Assembly: GCF_026012015.1 (NCBI RefSeq)
Contig: NZ_BRXR01000001.1
Span: forward strand, 1,500,001 to 1,564,000
DNA: 64,000 nucleotides
Direction of reading: 5' to 3'
From: Clostridium omnivorum
Lineage (GTDB): Bacteria > Bacillota > Clostridia > Clostridiales > Clostridiaceae
Part shown: positions 37,739 to 46,187 of the stretch, one piece after another
Layout: each line of letters opens with the position of its first letter
How positions within the stretch are numbered: position 1 is the first letter of the stretch
Position numbers and translations under genes: made by a program
The notes under the pieces: generated by a model
The model's database searches: none
Seen by the model: the letters and a program-made list of their open reading frames with translations, nothing else
Told to the model about the DNA's origin: nothing

Positions 37739-39118
37739 TTGTCATTTGATTTTATAAAAGATAAAAATACTAAGGTACATTTTATAGGCATAGGCGGAAT
37801 AAGTATGAGCGGCCTTGCAGAAATACTATTAGAAAATGGTTACAAAGTTTCAGGTTCAGATAGGAAAGCATCAAATATAACTGATAAACTTTCAAGGCAG
37901 GGCGCTGAAATTTTCATAGGTCATGACGCTGATAATATCAAAGATACAAATTTAGTAGTTTATACTGCAGCTATATCAGAGGATAATCCTGAGCTCATTC
38001 GTGCTAAAGAATTATCTCTTCCGTTAATGGATAGAGCCGAGTTCCTTGGTGATATTATGAAAGGTCATAAGTATAATGTTGCGGTGTCAGGAACCCATGG
38101 CAAAACTACAACTACTTCTATGATCTCGCATATAATTATGAAAGCTAATCTAGATCCAACAATTTTAGTTGGAGGCGAACTAGATTTAATTGATGGTAAT
38201 GTTCGTACTGGAAAAAGCGAATATTTTATTACTGAGGCCTGCGAATATAAGGCATCATTTTTAAAATTCTTTCCTTATATAGGGGTTATCTTAAACATTG
38301 AAGCAGATCATTTAGATTTTTACAGAGACATATATCATATAAAGGATACTTTTATAGAATTTACAAAGCTCATACCAAAAGATGGCTACTTGGTTGCTTC
38401 AGCTGAAGATAAGGTATTAAAAGAAGTAATCCCTCATGCTAATTGTAATGTAATAACTTATGGCATAGAAGAAGGCTTTATTAGAGCCAAGAACATAACC
38501 TATAACGATAGAGGATGTGCGAGCTTTGAAGCTTATAAAGGAGAAGAAAAGTTATTTGACGTTCATATGAATGTACCAGGAAGACATAATGTTCTCAACG
38601 CACTTGCCAGCGTATCAACAGCTTTATGCCTTAACATTGATGATAAATTTATATCAGAAGGCTTAGAGGGCTTCTATGGAACTCATAGACGTTTCGAAAT
38701 TAAAGGTACAAGGAATGGTGTTACTGTAGTGGATGACTATGCACACCATCCAACTGAGATAAAGGCTTGCCTAGGAGCTGCAAAGAACTATCCTCACAAA
38801 AGGATTTTCTGTGTTCATCAACCTCATACTTACACAAGAACTATAACTTTATTTGATGATTTTGCAAATTCCTTCTTTGATGCAGATGAGATTATCTTAG
38901 CAGATATATATGCAGCAAGAGAAAAATTTAGCAGTAAGGTAAGTTCTGATATGCTTGGTGATGCCATACGTGATAAAGGACTTCCCTGTAAGAACTTCCA
39001 CAGCTTTGAAGAAATTGTAGCCTATCTTGAAACTAGGCTAGAAGAAGGGGATATGTTAATAACTGTTGGAGCTGGAGATGTATATAAAATTGGTGAAATG
39101 TATTTAGCTAATAAATAA
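37739..39118 (+). CDS. murC: UDP-N-acetylmuramate--L-alanine ligase
   Basis: First Mur ligase step of peptidoglycan precursor synthesis. The 459-residue protein has the N-terminal [18 protein letters not shown] nucleotide fold, the ATP P-loop [12 protein letters not shown] near residue 110, the central [10 protein letters not shown] and the C-terminal [10 protein letters not shown] region. The start is a TTG nine bases after AAGGAG; an upstream in-frame TTG overlaps that site. It is divergent from purR, a typical clostridial arrangement, and ends at a bidirectional terminator. Confidence 0.96.
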   Translation: MSFDFIKDKNTKVHFIGIGGISMSGLAEILLENGYKVSGSDRKASNITDKLSRQGAEIFIGHDADNIKDTNLVVYTAAISEDNPELIRAKELSLPLMDRAEFLGDIMKGHKYNVAVSGTHGKTTTTSMISHIIMKANLDPTILVGGELDLIDGNVRTGKSEYFITEACEYKASFLKFFPYIGVILNIEADHLDFYRDIYHIKDTFIEFTKLIPKDGYLVASAEDKVLKEVIPHANCNVITYGIEEGFIRAKNITYNDRGCASFEAYKGEEKLFDVHMNVPGRHNVLNALASVSTALCLNIDDKFISEGLEGFYGTHRRFEIKGTRNGVTVVDDYAHHPTEIKACLGAAKNYPHKRIFCVHQPHTYTRTITLFDDFANSFFDADEIILADIYAAREKFSSKVSSDMLGDAIRDKGLPCKNFHSFEEIVAYLETRLEEGDMLITVGAGDVYKIGEMYLANK

Positions 39119-39140
39119 TGTTATATTTTTTATTGTATAA

Positions 39141-39169
39141 ATGAAGACCGCTATTTAAGCGGTCTTCAT
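39141..39169. terminator. bidirectional terminator between murC and pdxT
   Basis: Perfect 12-bp stem (ATGAAGACCGCT / AGCGGTCTTCAT) with a 5-nt loop between the convergent genes. Confidence 0.75.
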
Positions 39170-39178
39170 TTATATTCA

Positions 39179-39751
39179 TCAATAATTAGCACACATACTG
39201 ATGAAATATCTATGAAAATCTAAGTTATTAGTTAACTCTGGGTGAAAAGAGGTTACTAGAATATTATCTTCTCTAGCTGCCACGATATTGTCATTAACTT
39301 TATGAATAATATTTACCTCGTTTCCTGTGGACATAATATATGGAGCCCTAATGAAAACCAATGGAATTTCTTTATTGCTTACTTGCCCAATAACTTCGTT
39401 AGTTACAAAGCTGTCAAGCTGACTCCCATAGGCATTTCTTTTTACTTTAATATTCATTAACCCAAGATAGGACTCTCTTTCACCTTCTATTTCCTTTGCC
39501 AGCAGTATCATACCCGCACAAGTTCCATAGGTTGGCATACCCATTAATATACTTTCCCTAAGCTCTTCAATCATCCCTCTTTCTCTTAACAGCTTACCCA
39601 TAGTGGTACTCTCACCACCTGGAAGAATGATCCCCTGAAGAGTCTTTAATTGCTCAGCATTTTTTACCTCAACTACTTCTACATCAAGAGCTTTTAAATG
39701 CTTTATATGTTCAATAACACCACCTTGAAGTGCCAACACCCCTATCCTCAC
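39179..39751 (-). CDS. pdxT: pyridoxal 5'-phosphate synthase glutaminase subunit PdxT
   Basis: Class I glutamine amidotransferase that supplies ammonia to PdxS for PLP synthesis. The 190-residue protein starts MRIGVLALQGGVIEHI and has GGESTTMGKLL, the catalytic cysteine in YGTCAGMILLA near residue 79 and the His-Glu pair in TSFHPELT near 170. A GTG start is chosen because AGAGAGG lies at the right distance inside the end of pdxS; an upstream ATG lacks a site. The pdxS stop and pdxT start are one base apart, so translation is likely coupled. Confidence 0.96.
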   Translation of the reverse strand: MRIGVLALQGGVIEHIKHLKALDVEVVEVKNAEQLKTLQGIILPGGESTTMGKLLRERGMIEELRESILMGMPTYGTCAGMILLAKEIEGERESYLGLMNIKVKRNAYGSQLDSFVTNEVIGQVSNKEIPLVFIRAPYIMSTGNEVNIIHKVNDNIVAAREDNILVTSFHPELTNNLDFHRYFISMCANY

Positions 39752-39752
39752 G

Positions 39753-40622
39753 TTACCAGCCTCTCTCTGCATATCTATTACTAAGTTCTCTTACATCAAG
39801 GCCGTTCATAGGCTCTCCTAAATCCTCAGAAATTTCTGCAAGCACTTTAGCATCATTATAATAAGTTGTAGCAAGTACTATAGCCTTAGCTCTCTTCTCT
39901 GGATTTGCAGATTTAAATATTCCTGAGCCTACAAATACCCCTTCTGAACCAAGCTGCATCATAAGTGCTGCATCTGCTGGTGTTGCAATTCCCCCGGCTG
40001 CAAAATTTACCACAGGAAGTTTCCCCTCTTTCCAAACATACTTAACTAAATCGAAAGGTGCTGACATATCTTTTGCTATAGTCATAAGCTCTTGCTCAGG
40101 TGCATTCTTAATCTTTCTTATTTCTTCTACGATACATCTCATATGTCTTACAGCTTCAACTACGTTACCAGTTCCAGCTTCTCCTTTAGTTCTTATCATT
40201 GAAGCACCTTCTCCAATTCTTCTTAGTGCCTCTCCAAGATTTTTAGCTCCACATACAAATGGTATTTTAAAGTCCCTTTTGTTTATATGATAAGCCTCAT
40301 CTGCAGGAGTTAATACTTCGCTCTCATCAATATAATCAATCCCTAGAGCTTCAAGAATTTGAGCCTCTACAAAATGTCCTATCCTAACCTTTGCCATAAC
40401 AGGTATAGAAACTGCAGCCTTTATCTCCTTTATCATCATAGGATCTGACATTCTAGCAACTCCCCCCTGCTTTCTTATATCAGAAGGAACTCTCTCTAGT
40501 GCCATAACTGCACAAGCTCCAGCTTTTTCAGCTATTTCTGCCTCTCTCGGATTTACTACATCCATAATAACGCCGCCCTTTAGCATTTGGGCTAAATTTT
40601 TGTTTAATTCATATCTCTCCAT
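39753..40622 (-). CDS. pdxS: pyridoxal 5'-phosphate synthase subunit PdxS
   Basis: Builds PLP from ribose 5-phosphate, glyceraldehyde 3-phosphate and ammonia from PdxT. The 289-residue TIM barrel has [20 protein letters not shown] near the start, [19 protein letters not shown] near residue 80, the active-site lysine in PVMAKVRIG and [13 protein letters not shown], and [16 protein letters not shown] with [13 protein letters not shown]. The ATG follows a GGGGG site. Its upstream region shows no PdxR-type site that I can identify. Confidence 0.97.
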   Translation of the reverse strand: MERYELNKNLAQMLKGGVIMDVVNPREAEIAEKAGACAVMALERVPSDIRKQGGVARMSDPMMIKEIKAAVSIPVMAKVRIGHFVEAQILEALGIDYIDESEVLTPADEAYHINKRDFKIPFVCGAKNLGEALRRIGEGASMIRTKGEAGTGNVVEAVRHMRCIVEEIRKIKNAPEQELMTIAKDMSAPFDLVKYVWKEGKLPVVNFAAGGIATPADAALMMQLGSEGVFVGSGIFKSANPEKRAKAIVLATTYYNDAKVLAEISEDLGEPMNGLDVRELSNRYAERGW

Positions 40623-40769
40623 AAAAATACCCCCTAAACCTTTTTCCAAATTATTCAACAAAATCATTATACAACCGTTAATTGGTTTTTCAAAATGTAT
40701 CCATACACTTTAACACAGTGAACTATCCTTATATTTTCTAATTTGCTATGACATTTCATAAAGGCATAA

Positions 40770-40798
40770 AAAACCATTACTTTGAAAGTAATGGTTTT
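40770..40798 (-). terminator. intrinsic terminator downstream of the penicillin-binding protein gene
   Basis: Perfect 13-bp stem (AAAACCATTACTT / AAGTAATGGTTTT) with a TGA loop and T-rich flank on the minus strand. Confidence 0.7.
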
Positions 40799-40845
40799 AA
40801 TGTTATCCTTTATGCTTTTTACTTATACTTCTTACTTCTTACTCT

Positions 40846-43677
40846 TTACTTATTTACAAACTCCGGCTTATAACTGGGATATTCTTTAGCCAGCCTTTCT
40901 TTAAAGTACTGTTCATATGCCGCCTTAGCCACAGATGCAATATCTCCTCCGTGACCTCCGTCAAAAACAACAACTGAGACAGCTATTTCTGGATTATTGT
41001 AAGGAGCAAAGCTTATGTACACACCATAAGAGGTTCTACCTATTTTTTCTTGACCTTCTTTGTAGGTTGCTGAACCAGTTTTTCCACCAGTTTCTATAGG
41101 AAAGTTACTAAACACACTAGATGCTGTACCTTCTTCACTAACGGCTCTCATGCCCGATCTCACTGCTTCAACAGTGGAAGGCTTGAGATTTAACTTTTCA
41201 ACTACTTCAGGTTTAGTTTTTTCAACTATATTTCCACTAGGATCCTTTATTTCATCTACCAGATGAAGTTTATACCTGGTGCCTCCATTAGCCAAGGTTG
41301 CAGCATAATTTGCTAGCTGTAGAGGGGTAAATGTGCTAATGCTCTGCCCTATAGCAGCATCGTATATATTTTCTGGAGTTGTAGCTTCTGTATGTCCATC
41401 AAATACTGCTATAGCCTGAATTTCATTGGCTATTGCACCTATTTCAGTTTTTGATACCTTTATATCTTTATATTTCGAATCTTCGCTTACAAGCTGAGAA
41501 ATTAGATTTTTACAATTATCCATAGAAAAAGTACCTGCCTTAACAGCCTCTTTTACTATTTTCTCCAATTCATCTTTAATCTTTCGTGTTCCCTCAGTGT
41601 CATTATCACTGCTATACAAATCAATCGGGGTAAATCTACTATTATATCTAGCTCCTTTTCCTGATTTTAAAGTGCTTTGAATGGCCCACCAGGTACTATT
41701 GGCAAATCTTTCTTTTATAGACCAAGTGTTAAATACCTGCCCAAAGTTTTCTCCTATTTCTATTCCCGTTGATTTCATTGAATTAGCATTTGGTTTTGCA
41801 CCTAGCCCAAGCTTATAGGCATATTCAGAAAGTATATCGTCATTGTACTGCTCTCTTAATCGCTGTGCTACAGTCATAAAATATGGGTTACTGGATAGAG
41901 CCAGTGCACTTTTTAAATTTACAGGTCCATTTACTATACCTTGAAAATCTATAGGTTTAATCTTTCCATCTGAAAAAACGCCTTTATCCTGTATTATTTC
42001 GCCTGTATTTATAACACCAGTTTCTAGTCCAGCAACTGCTGTTACAGGTTTAAATGTGGAGCCTGGAGGTACAAGAGAATAAGCAGCATAATTGTAGAGT
42101 GGTTTAGGAAGTATATCATCTGGGTCATATCTCAAATTTGTGTCTTTGTAAATAGGAAAAATACTATTTAGTTTGTCTTTATCATACCCCATTTTTGAAG
42201 CGTAGCCCTCAAAATCAGGAGTAAAATATTTTTTGTATTGTTCAGTACTCAAACCCTTAACAAAATCATTAGGATCAAACCCAGGTCTGCTTACCATAGC
42301 AAGTATTGCACCAGTATTTACGTCAACAACAACTGCAGCACCTCTAGTAGCATTTGTTGTATCAACATCATTCTTTCTTCCTCTAGCTTGGAGGTCCTTC
42401 ATTGCCTTATCCATGGCACTTTCCAAAACCCTTTGCATTTCAATATCAAGAGTAAGCTTTATATCATTTCCAGGGTGTGATTCCCTCTCCCCTAGTTCCT
42501 CTAGAACTCTTCCATATTTATTTAATTTTACTATTTTTCCGCCTTTTGAACCTTTAAGAATATTTTCATATGCCTTTTCTATCCCTGAAACACCGATATA
42601 ATCAGCATTAACATCATATCCTTTTTCCTCATATTTATCTTTATCATAGGAATTAATTTTAGAGATATAGCCCACTACCGCCGCCGCAGTTTCTCCCTCT
42701 GGATACTTTCTTACTGGCTGCAAAGTTATATCTATTCCTGGTAAATCATTTAACCTTTGTGAAATTATAAAAGCAGTATCTTTACTTATATTAAAAGCTA
42801 TAGTTATAGGTTTGTATCCTGAATAATATTGCAATTTTAGTGCATCCTTTACTAACATATATTTTCTTTGCAAATTCAGGTCATAGCTTAATTTATCCAC
42901 CCCACACTTTAATGTTAGTTCCTCTAATACTTTTTTATACTCCTTAGAATCTTTTTTTGCTTCAACATATCTATTGAGCAAATCCTTGATATCAGAAGCA
43001 GAAGAAAGCTTATACTTTTTTACTAAACCTTCAATACACTGATTAGGATTTAGTTTATACAGTGAAAGCTCATTAATGAAACAATCCTTTGGAGTTAAAT
43101 CATAAAAATCTACTAGATACTCAAAAGTTTCCTTTGGTGTATATTTAAAAAGCTGTTCATCAATTTTTTCCTCTTCTTCATCTGAATACTTTTCCTTTTC
43201 TTCTAGTACTCCCTTATCAACAAGCTCCTTTTTAGCTAGTCCATTCATTCCCCTATCTCTTTTAAAAAGCCTCTCCACCTTTTTCTTTTCATCATCATCC
43301 TCAGCTTTAAACTCAAATCTATAATCATTTATCTTTAATGGAAATTCATCTTTCAGTCCTTCGCCGTTTTCATCAAGTATTTTAAACACTGAGTTCATTG
43401 TATCAAAAAACTTTAATTTACTCTCATTAGTCTCTGTGTATATAAGATTATAGCTTTGATAATTTGCTGCCAGTTCCACATTGTTTTTGTCAACAATTTT
43501 CCCCCTAGTAGCATAGTCAGGTATTTCAATTTTAGCACGATTATTTACAGCATCCTTATAATAATCCGCCTTTACCACTTGTAAATAAGCTAGTCTTCCT
43601 GCCAGCAGGGTAAAAATAAAAACTATTGTAATTATTAGCGAAATATGCCTGCTCCCTTTTTTTCTAACTTTCTTCAT
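40846..43677 (-). CDS. class B penicillin-binding protein, PBP2/MrdA-like transpeptidase
   Basis: Membrane-anchored peptidoglycan transpeptidase. The 943-residue protein has one N-terminal membrane segment (about 11-33), the PBP dimer domain with the ATRGKIVDKNN entry at about residue 58, and a transpeptidase domain with Ser540 in STFK, SSN at 595-597 and KTGSA at 866-870. Between residues 90 and 290 it has a long charged, lysine/glutamate-rich insertion, which makes it larger than typical MrdA. Monocistronic. PBP2 (elongation) fits better than FtsI because no PASTA domains are present. Confidence 0.92.
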   Translation of the reverse strand: MKKVRKKGSRHISLIITIVFIFTLLAGRLAYLQVVKADYYKDAVNNRAKIEIPDYATRGKIVDKNNVELAANYQSYNLIYTETNESKLKFFDTMNSVFKILDENGEGLKDEFPLKINDYRFEFKAEDDDEKKKVERLFKRDRGMNGLAKKELVDKGVLEEKEKYSDEEEEKIDEQLFKYTPKETFEYLVDFYDLTPKDCFINELSLYKLNPNQCIEGLVKKYKLSSASDIKDLLNRYVEAKKDSKEYKKVLEELTLKCGVDKLSYDLNLQRKYMLVKDALKLQYYSGYKPITIAFNISKDTAFIISQRLNDLPGIDITLQPVRKYPEGETAAAVVGYISKINSYDKDKYEEKGYDVNADYIGVSGIEKAYENILKGSKGGKIVKLNKYGRVLEELGERESHPGNDIKLTLDIEMQRVLESAMDKAMKDLQARGRKNDVDTTNATRGAAVVVDVNTGAILAMVSRPGFDPNDFVKGLSTEQYKKYFTPDFEGYASKMGYDKDKLNSIFPIYKDTNLRYDPDDILPKPLYNYAAYSLVPPGSTFKPVTAVAGLETGVINTGEIIQDKGVFSDGKIKPIDFQGIVNGPVNLKSALALSSNPYFMTVAQRLREQYNDDILSEYAYKLGLGAKPNANSMKSTGIEIGENFGQVFNTWSIKERFANSTWWAIQSTLKSGKGARYNSRFTPIDLYSSDNDTEGTRKIKDELEKIVKEAVKAGTFSMDNCKNLISQLVSEDSKYKDIKVSKTEIGAIANEIQAIAVFDGHTEATTPENIYDAAIGQSISTFTPLQLANYAATLANGGTRYKLHLVDEIKDPSGNIVEKTKPEVVEKLNLKPSTVEAVRSGMRAVSEEGTASSVFSNFPIETGGKTGSATYKEGQEKIGRTSYGVYISFAPYNNPEIAVSVVVFDGGHGGDIASVAKAAYEQYFKERLAKEYPSYKPEFVNK

Positions 43678-43942
43678 AACATCTCACCCTTTTATCTCAT
43701 AATCCTATATATTAAAATGTTGCCCAATTTCAATGCATTATATAAATTCACCCTGACATTTTCTATATAGTCCACCTCTAACCTTTATGTTCAGGTCATT
43801 TATGTATCACATTCAAATATTTGGCATATATATAATATCACTTACAGTTATATTTTTCCATACAATACCTATGAAATATTTAAATTGTATGCATATCGTC
43901 ATTATTAAGAATATTTTTTCGAAATTTGTACAAAACTTTTTG
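43678..43942. other. intergenic region between the PBP gene and the ABC-exporter leader
   Basis: AT-rich stretch holding the (unassigned) promoter of the penicillin-binding protein on the minus strand. An open frame of about 65 codons on the plus strand runs through it into the exporter promoter and has no ribosome site; it is not taken as a gene. Confidence 0.4.
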
Positions 43943-43971
43943 TTGACAGAAACTTCTAATAGGCGTATCCT
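43943..43971 (+). promoter_or_regulatory. sigma-A promoter of the leader-peptide/ABC-exporter operon
   Basis: Perfect TTGACA, 17-bp spacer, TATCCT. Initiation would fall near 43978, about 45 bases before the leader peptide and 460 bases before the exporter genes. Confidence 0.6.
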
Positions 43972-44021
43972 TAAATGGAAGTAATTAATAAATTATCAAA
44001 ATAATTAAAGGAGGTAGGAAA

Positions 44022-44147
44022 ATGTTAAACAGAAATTTATCTATGATTAATTTAGCAGCGTCATTTAACTTTACAAGTGCGAATGGCATCTCTATGCCCA
44101 AAAACATTTTTGATAGCCCTGCCTCTAAATCGGTACTTTTACCGTGA
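44022..44147 (+). CDS. leader peptide of the ABC exporter operon (41 residues), candidate attenuation sensor
   Basis: A 41-codon ORF behind a strong AAAGGAGG site, reading MLNRNLSMINLAASFNFTSA and ending with the SKSVLLP tail just before TGA. It is not enriched in one amino acid, so it is unlikely to sense charging of one tRNA. Its final third overlaps GATAGCCC (44112-44119), which can pair with the 5' arm of the terminator downstream. A ribosome moving freely would cover that segment; a ribosome stalled near the start by an antibiotic would leave it free to prevent termination. This parallels bmrB of B. subtilis in layout. Function is inferred; no sequence relation to BmrB is claimed. Confidence 0.65.
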   Translation: MLNRNLSMINLAASFNFTSANGISMPKNIFDSPASKSVLLP

Positions 44148-44193
44148 TTAGAAACCTATTTCATTAATAGTGAATTATAGGTCATGGGCTACC
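44112..44193 (+). promoter_or_regulatory. predicted antiterminator pairing for the ABC exporter attenuator
   Basis: GATAGCCC at 44112-44119 pairs with GGGCTACC at 44186-44193 (seven of eight positions), which would break the terminator stem. A second option is GCCCA at 44096-44100 with TGGGC at 44185-44189. Local hairpins at 44085-44098 and 44131-44144 lie in the coding part of the leader. Confidence 0.5.
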
Positions 44194-44210
44194 AAGTCCA
44201 TGGCCTTTTT
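44180..44210 (+). terminator. attenuator terminator upstream of the ABC exporter
   Basis: 10-bp stem (GGTCATGGGC / GTCCATGGCC, with two G-T pairs) and a TACCAA loop followed by five T, placed 33 bases after the leader peptide stop codon and well before the first exporter gene. Confidence 0.8.
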
Positions 44211-44255
44211 ATATGCTTTTAATAGGTATTTCTATATACTAAAGCATGTACACTG

Positions 44256-44281
44256 ACCATGGAAAAACCATGGTTTTTTTA
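44256..44281 (+). terminator. second intrinsic terminator in the exporter leader
   Basis: Perfect 7-bp stem (ACCATGG / CCATGGT) with an A5 loop and an eight-base T run, also before the exporter genes. Two terminators in series suggest tight silencing of the operon. Confidence 0.75.
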
Positions 44282-44441
44282 TTTGCAAAAATCTATGTTA
44301 TAGCTCAATAAGTATGTTAGAAGCTTAAGCCGGCATACCTTTTAATTCTTATTGTAGCCTACACATTTTTAATTTTTTCTTAGGCAGTATTCATGGAGTT
44401 AGCTCTAAAATTTAGTTTCTGTCTAGAAGGGGGGAATTTTT

Positions 44442-46187
44442 TTGAAGCGCATTTTTAAATATGTATGGAAGTACAAACTATTAGTAATAATACCTTCTAT
44501 TGCAATGGCAATAGCAATCTTTTTAGATAATTTTAATCCATACCTTCAAAAGTTAATCACAGACAAGGTTTTTATTGGTAATGAATATAATATGCTGTGG
44601 CCACTACTTTGGGGATTTATAGGAATAACTTTAGGAAAAGCTGTATTTGGCTATGTTAAAGAATATCTCTTTGATGTGCTTTCTACAAAGATAAGTATAG
44701 ATATAAAAAAGGATTTATTTGATCACATACAAAGCTTACCTTTTAACTATTTTGACAGTATGAATACTGGAGAACTTATGTCAAGAATAGGGGAAGATGT
44801 AGATAATGTTTGGAGAAGTATATCCTTTGGAATGAGATTATTTGTTGAAAATGCTATTTACTTTATAACAGCAACTGTTCTATTGTTCTTATTAAACTGG
44901 AAGCTCACAATTGTATGCGTTTTAGCAATGCCTCCAATTGCTTATTTGGCTCTTAGTTTTGAAAAGAAAATAGGAGAATCCTATGATAAGCTTAGTGACC
45001 AGGGGGTTATCTTGAATACAGCAGCACAAGAGAATATTGCAGGAGTTAGACTTGTTAAAGCCTTTGCTAGGGAAAAGCATGAAATTTTAAAATTCCTACA
45101 ACTTAACAAGGATAATTTCAATTTAAGCATGGAGCAAAATAGGATTATAGCAAACTACTTTCCTCCAATAGAGTTTTTATCTAATATATCTATAGTATTT
45201 CTAGTTGTTCTAGGTGGATATTTTGTAATGGGCGGGTCAATGACAATAGGTACCTTAGTTGCCTTCAGCGGTTATATATGGAATCTTATATGGCCAATGA
45301 GAATGCTTGGCTGGCTTACAAATCTTCTAGCTCAAACTAATGCCTCAGCTAAAAAGATAATGAAAATAATGGATATCGAACCTGCAATTAAAGATACTGA
45401 TGATTCTTATAGACTAAGCAATATAAATGGGGATATTGAATTTAAAGATGTTTCCTTTAAATATAACGAAGATTATGTATTAAAAAATGTAAACCTTAAG
45501 GTTAAAGCAGGAAGTACTGTAGCTATTATGGGAACTACAGGTTCAGGTAAATCATCCTTAATAAACCTCATAGGAAGATATTATGATGTTTCCGAGGGCG
45601 CTATATATATCGATGGTTATGATGTAAAAGAAATTTGTCTAAAGGATTTAAGAAGCAGAATGGCAATAGTTCCTCAAGATACTTTCTTATTCTCTGAGAG
45701 TATTGAAGAAAATATTCGCTTTGGTAAAAATGATGCAGACTTTGATGAGATTAGGGAAGCTTGCAGGCTTGCCTGTGCTGACGATTTTATAGAAGAGTTA
45801 GATCAAAAGTATGACACTGTAATTGGTGAAAGAGGTATAGGCTTATCTGGTGGTCAAAAGCAAAGATTATCCATAGCTAGAGCTCTTATAAACGATTCAA
45901 GAATTTTAATTCTTGATGATGCTACTTCAGCTCTTGATATGGAAACAGAATATAGACTTCTAAAAAATCTAAATGAAAAGAAGAGTAAAGCAACTACCTT
46001 TATAATAGCTCATAGAATTTCAGCAGTAAAAAATGCCGACCAAATTATATATGTTGATAAGGGCCATATTATAGAAAGAGGTACACATGACGAGCTAATT
46101 GCTAAAAAAGGAAAGTATTATGAAGTTTACTCAGAACAATTTAAAGATTTTGAGGACGTAGAAACTGTAGAAGGCGAGGTGGGATAA
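44442..46187 (+). CDS. ABC exporter subunit with degenerate ATP site (BmrC/LmrC-like half transporter)
   Basis: A 581-residue half transporter: six hydrophobic helices in residues 1-310 and a nucleotide-binding domain from about 330. Walker A is GTTGSGKS (364-371), the signature LSGGQ (468-472), and Walker B ends ILILDD, so the catalytic Glu is Asp493. That change marks the degenerate-site subunit of heterodimeric exporters such as BmrCD, LmrCD and TM287/288. The TTG start follows GAAGGGGGG. The stop overlaps the next gene by one base. Likely multidrug or lipid efflux across the membrane; the true substrate is unknown. Confidence 0.93.
   Translation: MKRIFKYVWKYKLLVIIPSIAMAIAIFLDNFNPYLQKLITDKVFIGNEYNMLWPLLWGFIGITLGKAVFGYVKEYLFDVLSTKISIDIKKDLFDHIQSLPFNYFDSMNTGELMSRIGEDVDNVWRSISFGMRLFVENAIYFITATVLLFLLNWKLTIVCVLAMPPIAYLALSFEKKIGESYDKLSDQGVILNTAAQENIAGVRLVKAFAREKHEILKFLQLNKDNFNLSMEQNRIIANYFPPIEFLSNISIVFLVVLGGYFVMGGSMTIGTLVAFSGYIWNLIWPMRMLGWLTNLLAQTNASAKKIMKIMDIEPAIKDTDDSYRLSNINGDIEFKDVSFKYNEDYVLKNVNLKVKAGSTVAIMGTTGSGKSSLINLIGRYYDVSEGAIYIDGYDVKEICLKDLRSRMAIVPQDTFLFSESIEENIRFGKNDADFDEIREACRLACADDFIEELDQKYDTVIGERGIGLSGGQKQRLSIARALINDSRILILDDATSALDMETEYRLLKNLNEKKSKATTFIIAHRISAVKNADQIIYVDKGHIIERGTHDELIAKKGKYYEVYSEQFKDFEDVETVEGEVG

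Noticed and set aside
43787-43984. 65-codon plus-strand ORF between the PBP gene and the exporter leader
   Set aside because: It has no ribosome binding site, runs through the exporter promoter, and has a composition expected from AT-rich noncoding DNA.
44247-44312. Second short ORF (ATG near 44247) in the exporter leader
   Set aside because: No Shine-Dalgarno sequence and it crosses the second terminator; unlikely to be translated.
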